The notes beneath the pieces are model-generated. The model was not told the origin of the DNA. It did not search any database and saw only the letters and a program-made list of their open reading frames with translations. Positions 8,413 to 16,911 of a stretch of 64,000 nucleotides of DNA are shown one piece after another. A program made the translations under genes and the position numbers. Each line of letters begins with the position of its first letter. Within the stretch, counting starts at the first letter, position 1. This stretch comes from Saccharothrix carnea (lineage in GTDB: Bacteria; Actinomycetota; Actinomycetes; Mycobacteriales; Pseudonocardiaceae), in NCBI RefSeq assembly GCF_003014735.1, contig NZ_PYAX01000007.1, positions 186,001-250,000 on the forward strand, given 5' to 3'.

Positions 8413-9488
8413 GGCGCACGGCGGGGAAACTCGCGGATGGTCGCGAGATCATCTACTTCGACGACACCCCCGACGCGCCGCCGCGCGACGCGGTCGACAC
8501 GCGTGACCTGCCGCGCACGCAGCCGCTGTCGGAGGTGCGGCGGGACCCGTTGACCAACGAGTGGGTGGCGATGGCCGCCCACCGGCAGACCCGCACGTAC
8601 AAGCCGCCGGCCGACCTGTGCCCGCTGTGCCCGTCCACGCCCGGCAAGCCGACCGAGATCCCCGAGTCGGCCTACGACGTGGTGGTGTTCGAGAACCGGT
8701 TCCCGTCGTTCGCGCAGGGCGTGCCCGATCTGCCGTCCACTGTGGACGGTATGCCGATGGTGGCGCGGGCGGCCGGGCGCGGCCGGTGCGAGGTCATGTG
8801 CTTCACCTCCGACCACGACACGTCGTTCGGCTCGCTGCCCGCGTCACGGGTGCGCACCGTCGTGGACGCGTGGGCGGACCGCACCGAGGCGTTGAACGCG
8901 ACACCGGGCGTCGAGCAGGTCTTCCCGTTCGAGAACCGGGGCGAAGAGATCGGCGTGACGCTGTCGCACCCGCACGGCCAGATCTACGGCTACCCCTTCG
9001 TGACCCCGAAGACGGAGCGGATGCTCGCCGTCGCGGCGGAGTACCGGGAAACGCACGGCCGTCCACTGATGGGTGACGTGCTGGCCGCCGAACGGGCGGC
9101 GGGCACCCGCGTCATCGCGGAGGGCGTGCACTGGACGGCGTTCGTTCCCGCCGCGGCCCGGTGGCCGGTGGAGGTGCACCTCGTCCCGCACCGCCAGGTG
9201 CCGGACCTGCCCGCGCTGACCGACGCCGAGCGGGACGACTTCGCGGCGCTCTACCTGGCCGTCCTGCACCGCCTGGACGCGCTCTACGACCGCCCGCTGC
9301 CCTACATCGCGGCGTGGCACCAGGCACCCGTGCGCACCGGGCGTGACCTGGCGTGGCTGCACCTGGAGGTGTTCTCGGTGCTGCGGACGGCGGACAAGCT
9401 CAAGTACCTGGCCGGGTCCGAGTCGGGCATGGGCGTGTGGGTGAACGACGCGACGCCGGAGCAGATCGCCGAGAGGTTGCGCGGCTGA
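8409..9488 (+). CDS. galT: Galactose-1-phosphate uridylyltransferase
   Basis: 359-residue GalT of the Leloir pathway, swapping UMP between UDP-glucose and galactose-1-phosphate. The active-site HPHGQ has its nucleophile at His189. A CPLCP zinc-type motif lies near residue 73. The GTG start at 8409 overlaps the DeoR stop, making a beta-galactosidase-deoR-galT operon. galK and galE are not in the window, so galactose use must rely on copies elsewhere; galU at 18494 could supply UDP-glucose. The gene ends 78 bp before pepD. Confidence 0.94.
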   Translation: MRRTAGKLADGREIIYFDDTPDAPPRDAVDTRDLPRTQPLSEVRRDPLTNEWVAMAAHRQTRTYKPPADLCPLCPSTPGKPTEIPESAYDVVVFENRFPSFAQGVPDLPSTVDGMPMVARAAGRGRCEVMCFTSDHDTSFGSLPASRVRTVVDAWADRTEALNATPGVEQVFPFENRGEEIGVTLSHPHGQIYGYPFVTPKTERMLAVAAEYRETHGRPLMGDVLAAERAAGTRVIAEGVHWTAFVPAAARWPVEVHLVPHRQVPDLPALTDAERDDFAALYLAVLHRLDALYDRPLPYIAAWHQAPVRTGRDLAWLHLEVFSVLRTADKLKYLAGSESGMGVWVNDATPEQIAERLRG

Positions 9489-9524
9489 GACTTCGGGGCC
9501 GACTCACAACGGATGCCCAGATTC

Positions 9525-9543
9525 GTTTAAGGCTGCTCTCAGG
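9525..9543 (+). promoter_or_regulatory. MprA-box-like direct repeat before pepD
   Basis: GTTTAAGG (9525-9532) and CTCTCAGG (9536-9543) lie 11 bp apart, ending 22 bp before the pepD ATG. The second word and the spacing are identical to the pair in front of mprA at 9-27. This supports direct MprA control of pepD even though 7 kb of sugar genes now separate the two. Confidence 0.6.
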
Positions 9544-9565
9544 CGGGCACCGCAGAGTGGTGGAC

Positions 9566-11446
9566 ATGACCGAAGACGAGCAGCCGAAGCAGCCTCCGCA
9601 TTCGCAGCCGCCTCAGCCGCAGAGCCCGTGGGCGCGTGGGAGCGCCGGGCTCGGTCATGACGACGCCGGCCACCAGCCGCAGGGTGCTGGTCGGCCGGAC
9701 ACCGACGACTCCGGTGCCGTGCAGGGCGGCGCCGGTTCGTCGGGGTCCACCGGCGCGGAGGGTGCCCGGCAGGGGGCCTCGGCGCGACCGGAGGACGTGC
9801 CCGACGGGTCGGCGGCAGGGGCCGACCGGTCGGCGGCGGGGTCGGCGGGTGTTCCGCGGGGGAACACCGGCCACCCGGCCGACCTCTACCCGGACAGCGT
9901 GACCACTACCGCTGCCACCTCCAACTTCGGCTCGCCGGTCGCTCCGCAGGGTGCCGCCGGGTCCGTGCCCGGGTTGTCGGACGCGCAGTGGCGCTCCGGC
10001 CACCCGGACGACTTCGGCTCGCCGGCCGCCTCGCAGGGTGCCGCCGGCCAGCCGGAAACCGGTCAGGCCGGTGCCGTGCAGGGCGGCACCGGTCCGGTCG
10101 GAGCAGGTGTGGCCGGTGCTGTGCAGGGCGGCACCGGCCAGACCTCAACCGGTGGGTCCGGCGCCGTGCAGGGCGGCGCCGGACTGCCGGTACCCGGGCC
10201 GGAGGCCTGGCAGGGCGGCTTCCGCCGTCCGGAGCACACCGGCCCGTACGGCGTGCCGCCGACCGGCCCGGACCACCCCGGCGCGCCGACCCCTCCCCCT
10301 TCCGGGGCGGCGCAGCCCGGTGTGTCGGGCCCCTACTACGCGCCGCCCGGTTCGGTCGGCGCACCACCTCGTCCACCGCGGGGCCGCGGCAAGGTCATGG
10401 CCGGTGTCGCCGCGCTCGTGCTCGCAGTAGGCGGTATCGCGGGCGGTGTCGGCGGGTACGTCGGCTTCCAGGCCGCCGAGGACGCCCGCCCGGTGGTCAA
10501 CGCCCTCAGCCAGACCCCGCCCGCGCAGCAGAGCGCCGACGCGCCGGACGGCTCGATCGAGCAGGTCGCCCAGAAGGTGCTGCCGACCGTGGTGCAGGTG
10601 CAGGTCACCGGTGGTGCCGGGTCCGGTTTCACGCTCAGCTCCGATGGGCTGGTGCTGACCAACAACCACGTGGTCGAGTCCGCCGCGGACGGCGGGCCGA
10701 TGAAGGTGCTGCTGCAGGACGGCCGCTCGTTCGACGCGCGGATCGTCGGCCGCGACCCGACCTCCGACCTGGCCGTGCTGAAGATGGAGGACGTCTCCGG
10801 CCTGCCCACCGCCGAGCTGGGCAACTCCGGTGACCTGCGGATCGGCCAGCAGGTCGTCGCCGTGGGCTCGCCGTTCGACCTCAACGGCACGGTCACCTCC
10901 GGCATCGTCAGCTCGCTGAACCGCCCGGTGCGCGCCGGCGGCCAGCAGGGCGGCGAGGACACCGTGCTCAACGCCATCCAGACCGACGCCGCGATCAACC
11001 CCGGCAACTCGGGCGGCCCGCTGGTGAACATGCGCGGCCAGGTCGTCGGCATCAACTCGGCCATCTACAGCCCGAACTCCAGCCAGTCCTCGCAGGGCGG
11101 ATCGGTCGGCATCGGCTTCGCCATCCCGATCGACCAGGCCCGCCGCACGGCCAAGGAGCTGTCGGAGACCGGCAAGGCGAACCAGACCGTGCTCGGCGTC
11201 CAGGTCGTCAACGCCCCCGAGGGCGGTGCGCAGGTCCGCGCCGTCACCGGTGGCGGCGCGGCCGAGGCGGCGGGCGTCAAGAACGGTGACGTGATCACCA
11301 GGTTCGGCGACCGGCCCATCGACACCTCCGACGCCCTGGTGGCCGCCGTCCGGTCCCGCGCGCCGGGTGAGAAGGTGCAGCTGACCATCGGCGAGGACCG
11401 CACGGTCGAGGTGACGCTCGGCAGCCAGCCCGTCGAGGTCCGCTAG
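9566..11446 (+). CDS. pepD: HtrA-type serine protease PepD
   Basis: 626-residue membrane-anchored HtrA protease. A disordered cytoplasmic N-terminus of about 270 residues contains five or so AVQGG(A/T)G repeats and Pro-rich tracts. A single membrane helix (VMAGVAALVLAVGG) is followed by the trypsin-like domain with His368 (LTNNHVV), Asp401 (PTSDLAV) and Ser482 (NPGNSGG), then one PDZ domain. It degrades or refolds misfolded envelope proteins and feeds back on MprAB/SigE in mycobacteria. ATG 9566 is preferred; GTGs at 9557 and 9560 are possible. The N-terminal repeat tail is longer than in M. tuberculosis PepD. Confidence 0.93.
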   Translation: MTEDEQPKQPPHSQPPQPQSPWARGSAGLGHDDAGHQPQGAGRPDTDDSGAVQGGAGSSGSTGAEGARQGASARPEDVPDGSAAGADRSAAGSAGVPRGNTGHPADLYPDSVTTTAATSNFGSPVAPQGAAGSVPGLSDAQWRSGHPDDFGSPAASQGAAGQPETGQAGAVQGGTGPVGAGVAGAVQGGTGQTSTGGSGAVQGGAGLPVPGPEAWQGGFRRPEHTGPYGVPPTGPDHPGAPTPPPSGAAQPGVSGPYYAPPGSVGAPPRPPRGRGKVMAGVAALVLAVGGIAGGVGGYVGFQAAEDARPVVNALSQTPPAQQSADAPDGSIEQVAQKVLPTVVQVQVTGGAGSGFTLSSDGLVLTNNHVVESAADGGPMKVLLQDGRSFDARIVGRDPTSDLAVLKMEDVSGLPTAELGNSGDLRIGQQVVAVGSPFDLNGTVTSGIVSSLNRPVRAGGQQGGEDTVLNAIQTDAAINPGNSGGPLVNMRGQVVGINSAIYSPNSSQSSQGGSVGIGFAIPIDQARRTAKELSETGKANQTVLGVQVVNAPEGGAQVRAVTGGGAAEAAGVKNGDVITRFGDRPIDTSDALVAAVRSRAPGEKVQLTIGEDRTVEVTLGSQPVEVR

Positions 11447-11489
11447 CCCGTCGAGGCCGGTCGTCGAGGTCGACCGGCCACCGCGAGCC

Positions 11490-11512
11490 CCGGCTCACGT
11501 GCCCCGAGCCGG
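11490..11512. terminator. Possible bidirectional hairpin after pepD
   Basis: CCGGCTC (11490-11496) pairs with GAGCCGG (11506-11512) across a 9-nt loop, 43 bp after the pepD stop and between pepD and the convergent oxidoreductase remnant. There is no T-run, so it may be a weak or Rho-assisted terminator. Confidence 0.4.
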
Positions 11513-11551
11513 TCGTGGAGGCCGCATGCCGGCAGTCACCTGTCGGCGTGC

Positions 11552-12263
11552 GGCCTCTTGCCGTGCTGATCAGGGCCGCGACGCCGATTACCAGCCAGAC
11601 CACGGCGACGGCCACCAGCAGCCCGGCCACGCGGATGACCTCCAGTCGGGTGACCCACTTGGTCTGCGTCACGCCCGGTCGGCTCGGGGCGATCAGCAGG
11701 CACGGGTAGCCGTGGTCCAGCGGCAGGGTCTCGCCGTCCACCCGCAGCGCGAGCGGGGTCAACGGGTCGCGGGCGTGCGCGGCGGGCAGCGTGCTCGCGC
11801 GGTAGAGGCCGTCGCGCTCCAACGACTCCACCCGGACGTCACCGGGCTCGACGCCCGCCGGCGCCGGCAGGTCGCGCACGGGCACGCCGGTCCACCGCGC
11901 CGACGCGCTCCAGCCCTCGACGCACGCGATCGGCAGCTCGGCCGTGGTCTGCGGCAGCGCTTCGAGTTCCCGGCGGGAGAACCGACGTGCGCCGACGGTC
12001 AGCCGCCAATCGTCGTCCACAGTGAACACTCCAGCGGCGGAGGCGGTGCGGTGGGTGTCGGCGTGCGCGTTGGCCGAGCGGTCCGCGAACGACCCGCCCC
12101 GCTGCGGCAGCACGGTGATCCGCCGCAGGACCGCCCGGAGCTCGGCGGCGGCGACGTCGGCCGCCTCCTCCGGTGTCGCGGGCGGGCACAGCCGGGTCTT
12201 CGCCAGGCCCGGCACCGGTGGCCGCCGCCGTGTTCGCCTGTGGTTTCGCGCCGTTCGCGGCAC
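11552..12263 (-). pseudogene. Truncated molybdopterin-dependent (sulfite-oxidase fold) oxidoreductase
   Basis: The reading frame keeps the family signatures AELPIACVEGWSASARWTGVPVRDL, DHGYPCLLIAPSRPGV and TQTKWVTRLEV, followed by one hydrophobic helix. The cysteine in PIACVEG matches the Mo-ligand region. Full-length relatives have about 500 residues with an N-terminal membrane part; here only about 230 remain. The upstream end runs into sequence belonging to the oppositely oriented membrane-protein remnant at 12218, and the frame has no stop until 11295, inside pepD on the other strand. Both ends therefore look damaged. Expression as a functional enzyme is unlikely. Confidence 0.7.
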
Positions 12264-12496
12264 GGTGGCGCGGTTCTTCCGGAATTGCCGGGGGCGCCGT
12301 CACACTGGCGGCAGCGGCGGCGGTGGCCATCCTGGCCGCCGACCTGTCCGGGTTGAGCAAGGCCGAGGTGGAACGGATCTGGCTGCCGTTCACCGTGTGG
12401 CTGGTCGTGCTCGTGCCGGACCGGCGGCGGACGTGGCCGGCGGCGCAAGCGGTGACCGCGCTCGCGGTCAACCACCTCCTGTTGACCAACTGGTGA
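12218..12496 (+). pseudogene. C-terminal remnant of a polytopic membrane protein
   Basis: About 92 residues with two membrane segments and the motif LSGLSKAEVERIWLPFTVWL, which I recognise from the C-terminus of larger actinobacterial integral membrane proteins (glycosyltransferase-like, around 400 residues or more). The front of the gene is missing: upstream sequence belongs to the oppositely oriented oxidoreductase remnant. A GTG at 12218 could still start a short product, and the stop lies 9 bp before the next response regulator, so weak translational coupling is possible. I read it as a deletion scar. Confidence 0.6.
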
Positions 12497-12505
12497 GGCG
12501 CGGAC

Positions 12506-13201
12506 ATGGGTGAGACGACCGGGCGGGTGCTCGTCGTGGACGACGACGTGACCGTGCGCGACGTGGTGCGCCGGTACCTGGAGCTGGCCGGGCACGAGGT
12601 GGAGCTGGTCGGCGACGGCGAGAGCGCGTTGCACCGGTTCGCCGAGCGCGAGCCGGACCTGGTGGTGCTGGACCTGATGCTGCCGGGCGTGGACGGGCTG
12701 GAGGTGTGCCGTCGACTGCGGGTGCGCAGCGCGGTGCCGGTGGTGATGCTGACCGCGTTGGGCGAGGAGGAGGACCGGATCGCCGGGCTCCAGCTCGGCG
12801 CGGACGACTACGTGACCAAGCCGTTCAGCCCGCGTGAGCTGGCGTTGCGCGTCACGTCGGTGCTGCGCCGGTCGCGGGTGGCGGCGACGCGGTCGTCGTC
12901 CGTGCTGGAGGACGGTGGACTGCGGGTGGACGTGGGCGCGCGGTCGGCGTGGCTGGACGGGCGCGAGCTGTCGCTGACCACGCGGGAGTTCGACCTGCTG
13001 GTGTTCTTCCTGACCCACCGGGGCACCGCGTTCAGCCGGGGCGAGCTGCTGTCGCGGGTGTGGGGCTGGGAGTTCGGCGACCAGTCCACCGTGACCGTCC
13101 ACGTGCGACGGTTGCGGGAGAAGGTGGAGGTCGACTCGGCCCGGCCGGTGCGGATCGCCACCGTGTGGGGCGTCGGCTACCGGTACGACGGCGGTGCGTG
13201 A
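12506..13201 (+). CDS. OmpR-family response regulator
   Basis: 231-residue two-component regulator: receiver with acidic DDD near residues 12-14, phosphoacceptor Asp56 (VVLDLMLPG) and VTKPFSP, then a winged-helix domain ending in [13 protein letters not shown] 12506 follows the membrane-protein remnant. The stop overlaps the kinase ATG by one base (TGATG). Distinct from MprA in sequence. Its target genes may have been the now-truncated neighbours; nothing in the window identifies the stimulus. Confidence 0.9.
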   Translation: MGETTGRVLVVDDDVTVRDVVRRYLELAGHEVELVGDGESALHRFAEREPDLVVLDLMLPGVDGLEVCRRLRVRSAVPVVMLTALGEEEDRIAGLQLGADDYVTKPFSPRELALRVTSVLRRSRVAATRSSSVLEDGGLRVDVGARSAWLDGRELSLTTREFDLLVFFLTHRGTAFSRGELLSRVWGWEFGDQSTVTVHVRRLREKVEVDSARPVRIATVWGVGYRYDGGA

Positions 13202-14220
13202 TGCTGGTCGAGATCTACCACATCCTGCCGTACGCGGTGCTGTTCTCGCTGCCGCTGGCGCTGCTCGGGGCGGTGGTGCTGCGGCGGTTGCAGAACGGGT
13301 CGCTGGCCACGGCGCTGACCGTGCTGGCGATCGTGCCGGTGGTCGCGACCATCGGCGGCGTGCTGGCGGTGAGCGGGTTCATGTTCACCCCGATCCTCAC
13401 CACGACCGTGCTGGTGTGCCTGCTGGTGGCGCTGGTGACGGTGCCCACGGCGGTGCTGCTGGGCCGGGTGCTGGCGCGGCGCAGCGTGTGGGAGAGCGAG
13501 GCGCGGGCGCGGGAACGCGCGGCCGAGGCGTCGCGGCGGGAGCTGGTGGCGTGGATCAGCCACGACCTGCGCACACCGCTGGCCGGGATCCGGGCCATGG
13601 CCGAGGCGCTGGCGGACGGCGTCGTGTCGCGGCGCGACGAGGTCACCGACTACGCGGGGCGGATCTCCGCCGAGGCCGAGGCGCTGTCCGGGATGGTGGA
13701 CGACCTGTTCGAGCTGTCCCGCATCACCGCGGGCGCGTTGCGGCTGACGCTGTCGGAGGTGCCGCTGGCGGACGTGGTCAGCGAGGTCGTGGCGGCGGAG
13801 AGCCCGGTGGCGTCGCGCAAGGGCGTGCGGTTGCGGGCGGACGCGGCGACGTGGCCGGTGGTGCTGGGCAGCGACCCGGAGCTGGCCCGCGTGGTGCGCA
13901 ACCTGCTGTCCAACGCGATCCGCCACACACCGCCGGACGGCACGGTGGCCGTGCGGGTGGACGTGGACGGCTCGTCGGCGCTGCTGCGCGTGGACGACGG
14001 GTGCGGCGGCATCCCGGAGGCCGACCTGCCGCGCGTGTTCGACGTGGCGTTCCGCGGCGCGCCGCACCGGCAGCCGGTCGGCGGCGGGCTCGGCCTGGCG
14101 ATCGCGCGGGGCCTGGTCGAGGCGCACCAGGGCACGATCGACGCCCGCAACCACGGGCGCGGCTGCCGGTTCGAGGTGCGGCTGCCACTCAGCGCAGGGG
14201 GTCCGTTGCGAACTGCTTGA
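13201..14220 (+). CDS. Sensor histidine kinase
   Basis: 339-residue kinase with three or so N-terminal membrane helices and almost no extracytoplasmic loop, so it may sense a membrane state. A short linker leads to the phosphoacceptor His121 ([11 protein letters not shown]), the N box ([10 protein letters not shown]), [12 protein letters not shown] and the G2 box GGGLGLAIA. The catalytic set is complete. ATG 13201 overlaps the regulator stop. The 3' end abuts the broken end of a convergent epimerase gene: the kinase stop and the last recognisable epimerase codon are only about 16 bp apart. Confidence 0.88.
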   Translation: MLVEIYHILPYAVLFSLPLALLGAVVLRRLQNGSLATALTVLAIVPVVATIGGVLAVSGFMFTPILTTTVLVCLLVALVTVPTAVLLGRVLARRSVWESEARARERAAEASRRELVAWISHDLRTPLAGIRAMAEALADGVVSRRDEVTDYAGRISAEAEALSGMVDDLFELSRITAGALRLTLSEVPLADVVSEVVAAESPVASRKGVRLRADAATWPVVLGSDPELARVVRNLLSNAIRHTPPDGTVAVRVDVDGSSALLRVDDGCGGIPEADLPRVFDVAFRGAPHRQPVGGGLGLAIARGLVEAHQGTIDARNHGRGCRFEVRLPLSAGGPLRTA

Positions 14221-14235
14221 CGCCCGCCGCGAACG

Positions 14236-14757
14236 GCCGGCGGCGTACGTGCTGCGGGGGTCCAGCGGGGCGTCCTCGGGGACCAGGCGCGGCTCCAGGG
14301 GGCTGCCGCAGTGCGGGCACGGCGGTTCGTAGCGGCCCTGGTCGAGGTCGGCCTGGCGGCGTGGGGCGGCCCGGAAGACGCCGTGCTCGGCGCACTCGTA
14401 CCCGCCCTCGCCGTACACCACCATCGACGAGGCCAGGACCAGGTGCCGCACGCCGGTCTCGTGCATCGCGGCGAGCAGCACGGCGGTGCCGAGGTCGTTG
14501 TTGCGGGCGTACAGGGGTGCGTCGGACGGGTCGAGGCCGTGGCCCACGACGGCGGCCTGGTGGCAGACCACGTCCACTCTTTCGAGGAGTTTTTTCACCG
14601 TGTCGGGATCGGTGACGTCGTGGGTCACGGGTGGACGGTCGCGGTGGGCCTGGGGGAGGTAGGCGTCGAGCACGACGACGTCGTGGCCTTCTTCGGCCAA
14701 CTGGTCGGCGATGTGTGAGCCGATGAACCCGGCTCCGCCGGTGCGGAGAACGCGCAC
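14236..14757 (-). pseudogene. Truncated NAD-dependent epimerase/dehydratase
   Basis: The N-terminal half of a nucleotide-sugar short-chain dehydrogenase: Rossmann motif TGGAGFIGSH, VVLDAYLP, the LASSMVVYGEGGY strand, a CPHCG pair and LDPRSTYAA. The protein breaks off at the tyrosine of the catalytic YxxxK motif; the next codons ([10 protein letters not shown]) are unrelated and run antisense into the histidine kinase. The catalytic lysine and the whole substrate-binding half are therefore missing. GTG 14757 is the natural start. This is the third truncated gene around the same two-component system. Confidence 0.75.
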
Positions 14758-14852
14758 GTCACCGAAGTCAGGGGTGGTTCGGCGGGAAGTCGCGGGGCGC
14801 CGGGGTGACGTCACGGAACCGTCAGATCCGCCGATTGGCTACGGTTGCGTTC

Positions 14853-15353
14853 ATGGAACGCAGCGCGCAGCGACTGGGACGCGCCCTTGTCGTGATCGTG
14901 GACGACCGGGTGGCGCACGGTGAGCACGACGACAGCACAGGACCGCTGGTCACCGAGTTGCTGGAGGAAGCAGGGTTCATCGTCGACGGCACGGTCGCGG
15001 TGGAGGGTGAGGTCGTGGGCATCCGCGCCGCGCTGAACACCGCGGTGATCGGTGGTGTCGACCTGGTCGTCACCGTGGGCGGCACCGGCGTGTCGCCGCG
15101 CGACGTGACACCGGACGCGACACAGGGCGTGCTCGACCGGCCCATCGCCGGGATCGCCGAGGCGCTCCGGGCTTCGGGGCTGGCGGCGGGTGCCGTGGAC
15201 GCGGGGATCTCGCGGGGGCTGGTCGGCGTGTCCGGCAGCACCCTCGTGGTGAACCTGGCCGGGTCGCGGTCGGCGGTGCGTGACGGCATGGCGACGTTGT
15301 CGGCGCTGGTGCCGTACGTGATCGAGCAGCTGTCGGGGTTGGACGAGGCGTGA
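14853..15353 (+). CDS. moaB2: MoaB2/Mog-type molybdopterin biosynthesis protein
   Basis: 166-residue MoCF-biosynthesis-domain protein with DLVVTVGGTGVSPRDVTPDAT, the nucleotide and molybdopterin loop of the MoaB/Mog family (adenylylation of molybdopterin). It closely resembles mycobacterial MoaB2, including VNLAGSR-AVRDGMATL near the end, and occupies the same place between pepD and mscL. ATG 14853 aligns with the mycobacterial start; an earlier in-frame ATG at 14805 lies in the promoter region. The stop overlaps the start of the next small gene. The adjacent molybdenum-oxidoreductase remnant is a possible former client. Confidence 0.9.
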   Translation: MERSAQRLGRALVVIVDDRVAHGEHDDSTGPLVTELLEEAGFIVDGTVAVEGEVVGIRAALNTAVIGGVDLVVTVGGTGVSPRDVTPDATQGVLDRPIAGIAEALRASGLAAGAVDAGISRGLVGVSGSTLVVNLAGSRSAVRDGMATLSALVPYVIEQLSGLDEA

Positions 15354-15550
15354 CCGGGCCCGCTGACGACGCCGACCCCGCCACCTCCGCCACTTCGGCC
15401 ACTTCGGCCGCGGAGGAGGCGGCGCGGCGTCGTCGGCTGGCCGAGGTGTTCGGCGACGTGCTGCCGGAGGACTCGTCGGACGAACCCCGCCCGACCGGCC
15501 GCGACGACCGGTGGTACGAGGAGAACCGGCCGCCGCACCACGGCGGCTAG
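15350..15550 (+). CDS. Small conserved actinobacterial protein
   Basis: 66 residues, acidic, cytoplasmic, no membrane segment. A short Ala/Thr/Ser repeat (ATSATSATSA) precedes a helix RRRRLAEVFGDVLPE and a C-terminal DRWYEENRPPHHGG. I recognise this C-terminal pattern from short actinobacterial proteins encoded next to moaB. The GTG start overlaps the moaB2 stop (GTGA), strong evidence of translation. Function unknown. Confidence 0.75.
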   Translation: MTGPADDADPATSATSATSAAEEAARRRRLAEVFGDVLPEDSSDEPRPTGRDDRWYEENRPPHHGG

Positions 15551-15744
15551 CGCCCCGCCGATCCTCCAGCCCCGCCACCCGACCCTGGCCGAGCCGGGCG
15601 CCGCCCAGCCTCGGCCGTGGTGGTCGACGGACATGACCTTCATCACGACGGCCGCCACCGCACCGGATGACCGGGCGCCGCCCAGCAGCCCCGGTCGTCC
15701 CCGTCCCGTCTCGGCCGCCGACTCCGGTGTCGCCGGCGGTCGCG

Positions 15745-16140
15745 TCAGTCCTGACGCTGGCGCTGGGCGAGCAGGTCGCGGATCTCCTTGAGCAGTTCGA
15801 CGTCGGTGGGCTCGACGGGCCCGGGCTCCTGGCCGCGCTGGCGACGTTCCCTCAGCTTGTTCATCGGCAAGACGAAGATGAAGTAGACGACGGCGGCCAC
15901 GATCAGGAAGTTGATCGCCGCCGTGATGATCGCACCGAAGTCCACGATGGTCTTGTCGCTCTTGCCGAGCTGCACGGCCAACCCGTTGATGTTGTTGCCG
16001 CCGAACAGCGCGATGATCGGGTTGATCAGGTTAGTGCTGAACGCGGTGACGATCGCGGTGAACGCGGTACCGATGACCACTGCCACGGCCAGATCAATCA
16101 CATTGCCGCGCATGAGGAAGTCCTTGAAGCCCTTGATCAC
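15745..16140 (-). CDS. mscL: Large-conductance mechanosensitive channel MscL
   Basis: 131-residue MscL. The N-terminal amphipathic helix and first membrane segment (KGFKDFLMRGNVIDLAVAVV) and the second segment (AAINFLIVAAVVYFIFVLP) are intact, followed by the charged C-terminal bundle. It opens under membrane tension to release solutes during hypo-osmotic shock. GTG 16140 was chosen because GGAGGA lies 7 bases before it and the protein then begins like other MscL (M-I-K-G-F); a start at 16155 would place that site inside the gene. A 15-bp inverted repeat lies 27 bp upstream. Confidence 0.93.
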   Translation of the reverse strand: MIKGFKDFLMRGNVIDLAVAVVIGTAFTAIVTAFSTNLINPIIALFGGNNINGLAVQLGKSDKTIVDFGAIITAAINFLIVAAVVYFIFVLPMNKLRERRQRGQEPGPVEPTDVELLKEIRDLLAQRQRQD

Positions 16141-16166
16141 GACTGGCTCCTCCATTCGGGGGTATA

Positions 16167-16203
16167 GGTGGGGTGGAGCGGAGGGTAACCGCTCCACCCC
16201 ACC
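16167..16203. terminator. Perfect 15-bp inverted repeat upstream of mscL
   Basis: GGTGGGGTGGAGCGG (16167-16181) is perfectly repeated in inverse at 16189-16203 around the loop AGGGTAA. It lies between the SAF gene and mscL, both on the minus strand. It could end transcripts from upstream or act as a 5' hairpin or operator for mscL. There is no clear T-run on the minus strand. Confidence 0.55.
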
Positions 16204-16850
16204 CCGCTAACACTCCGCCTCCGTGTGTCGCCACCACCAGCCCCCGCTCTAGACCTGAGCCCACCAGAACACCGCTCCCCACCCCACCAACCTCACCCCG
16301 ACCGCTGCCGCCACCGACCGCCGCCGCCGCTTCTGCCCGCCGACCGCCGACCGCTCGGCCGGTGAGTGCGGCCGGTTGCCCGTGCCGCTGCGCTGCCCGC
16401 TGTCCGTGCGGCCGGTGGGTGCTGCCAGCTGCTCGCCCACCGCTGCCGCGCTCTGTGTCGCCGGCTGCGCGTTGCCGCCGCTGTCCGCCTCCTGTCGACT
16501 TCTGCCGCTGCTGGGCGGTGCCCGCTGTCCGCTGTCGCCGCTGGGCGCCTCTGCCCACCGCCTGTCGCCGCCTACTGACCACCGCCTGTCGCCGACCGCC
16601 GCCGACCGCCGCCTGTCGCCGCCCGTCGACCGACCGCCGCGGACCGACCGCCGCCGACCGCCGGCACCCCGCCGCCGGCTACCCGCAGCCTGCGGACCGC
16701 TGCGGTCGGTGGGTGTGCCGGCCGACCGCAGAGCGCTGCAGCCGCTGCCTGCCCGGTGCCCGCCGAGCGCTGCCCGCCGCTGCCACCAGCGGCTGCCGGC
16801 CGCCGCACACCGAACCTGCTGTTGATGCAGGTGGGTGGGGCGTCTTCAGG
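16204..16850. repeat. C-rich low-complexity intergenic stretch
   Basis: About 650 bp made of degenerate short words such as CCGCCGACCGCCG, CTGTCGCCG and GCTGCCCGC. The plus strand is strongly C-rich and G-poor for most of its length. Every frame gives only compositionally biased Arg/Pro/Ala/Cys peptides, with no recognisable domain and no good ribosome site. I see no gene here. It separates mscL from the SAF gene. Confidence 0.65.
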
Positions 16851-16911
16851 CCCGGCTTGGTGGACGAGGTTGGTGGTGTAGGCGAGGTCGGGGGTTGGGC
16901 GGTGTGCGGGG

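Noticed and set aside
13177..14220. Epimerase C-terminus continuing antisense through the kinase gene
   Set aside because: After the YAA motif the translation has no dehydrogenase features, and the opposite strand encodes a complete histidine kinase.
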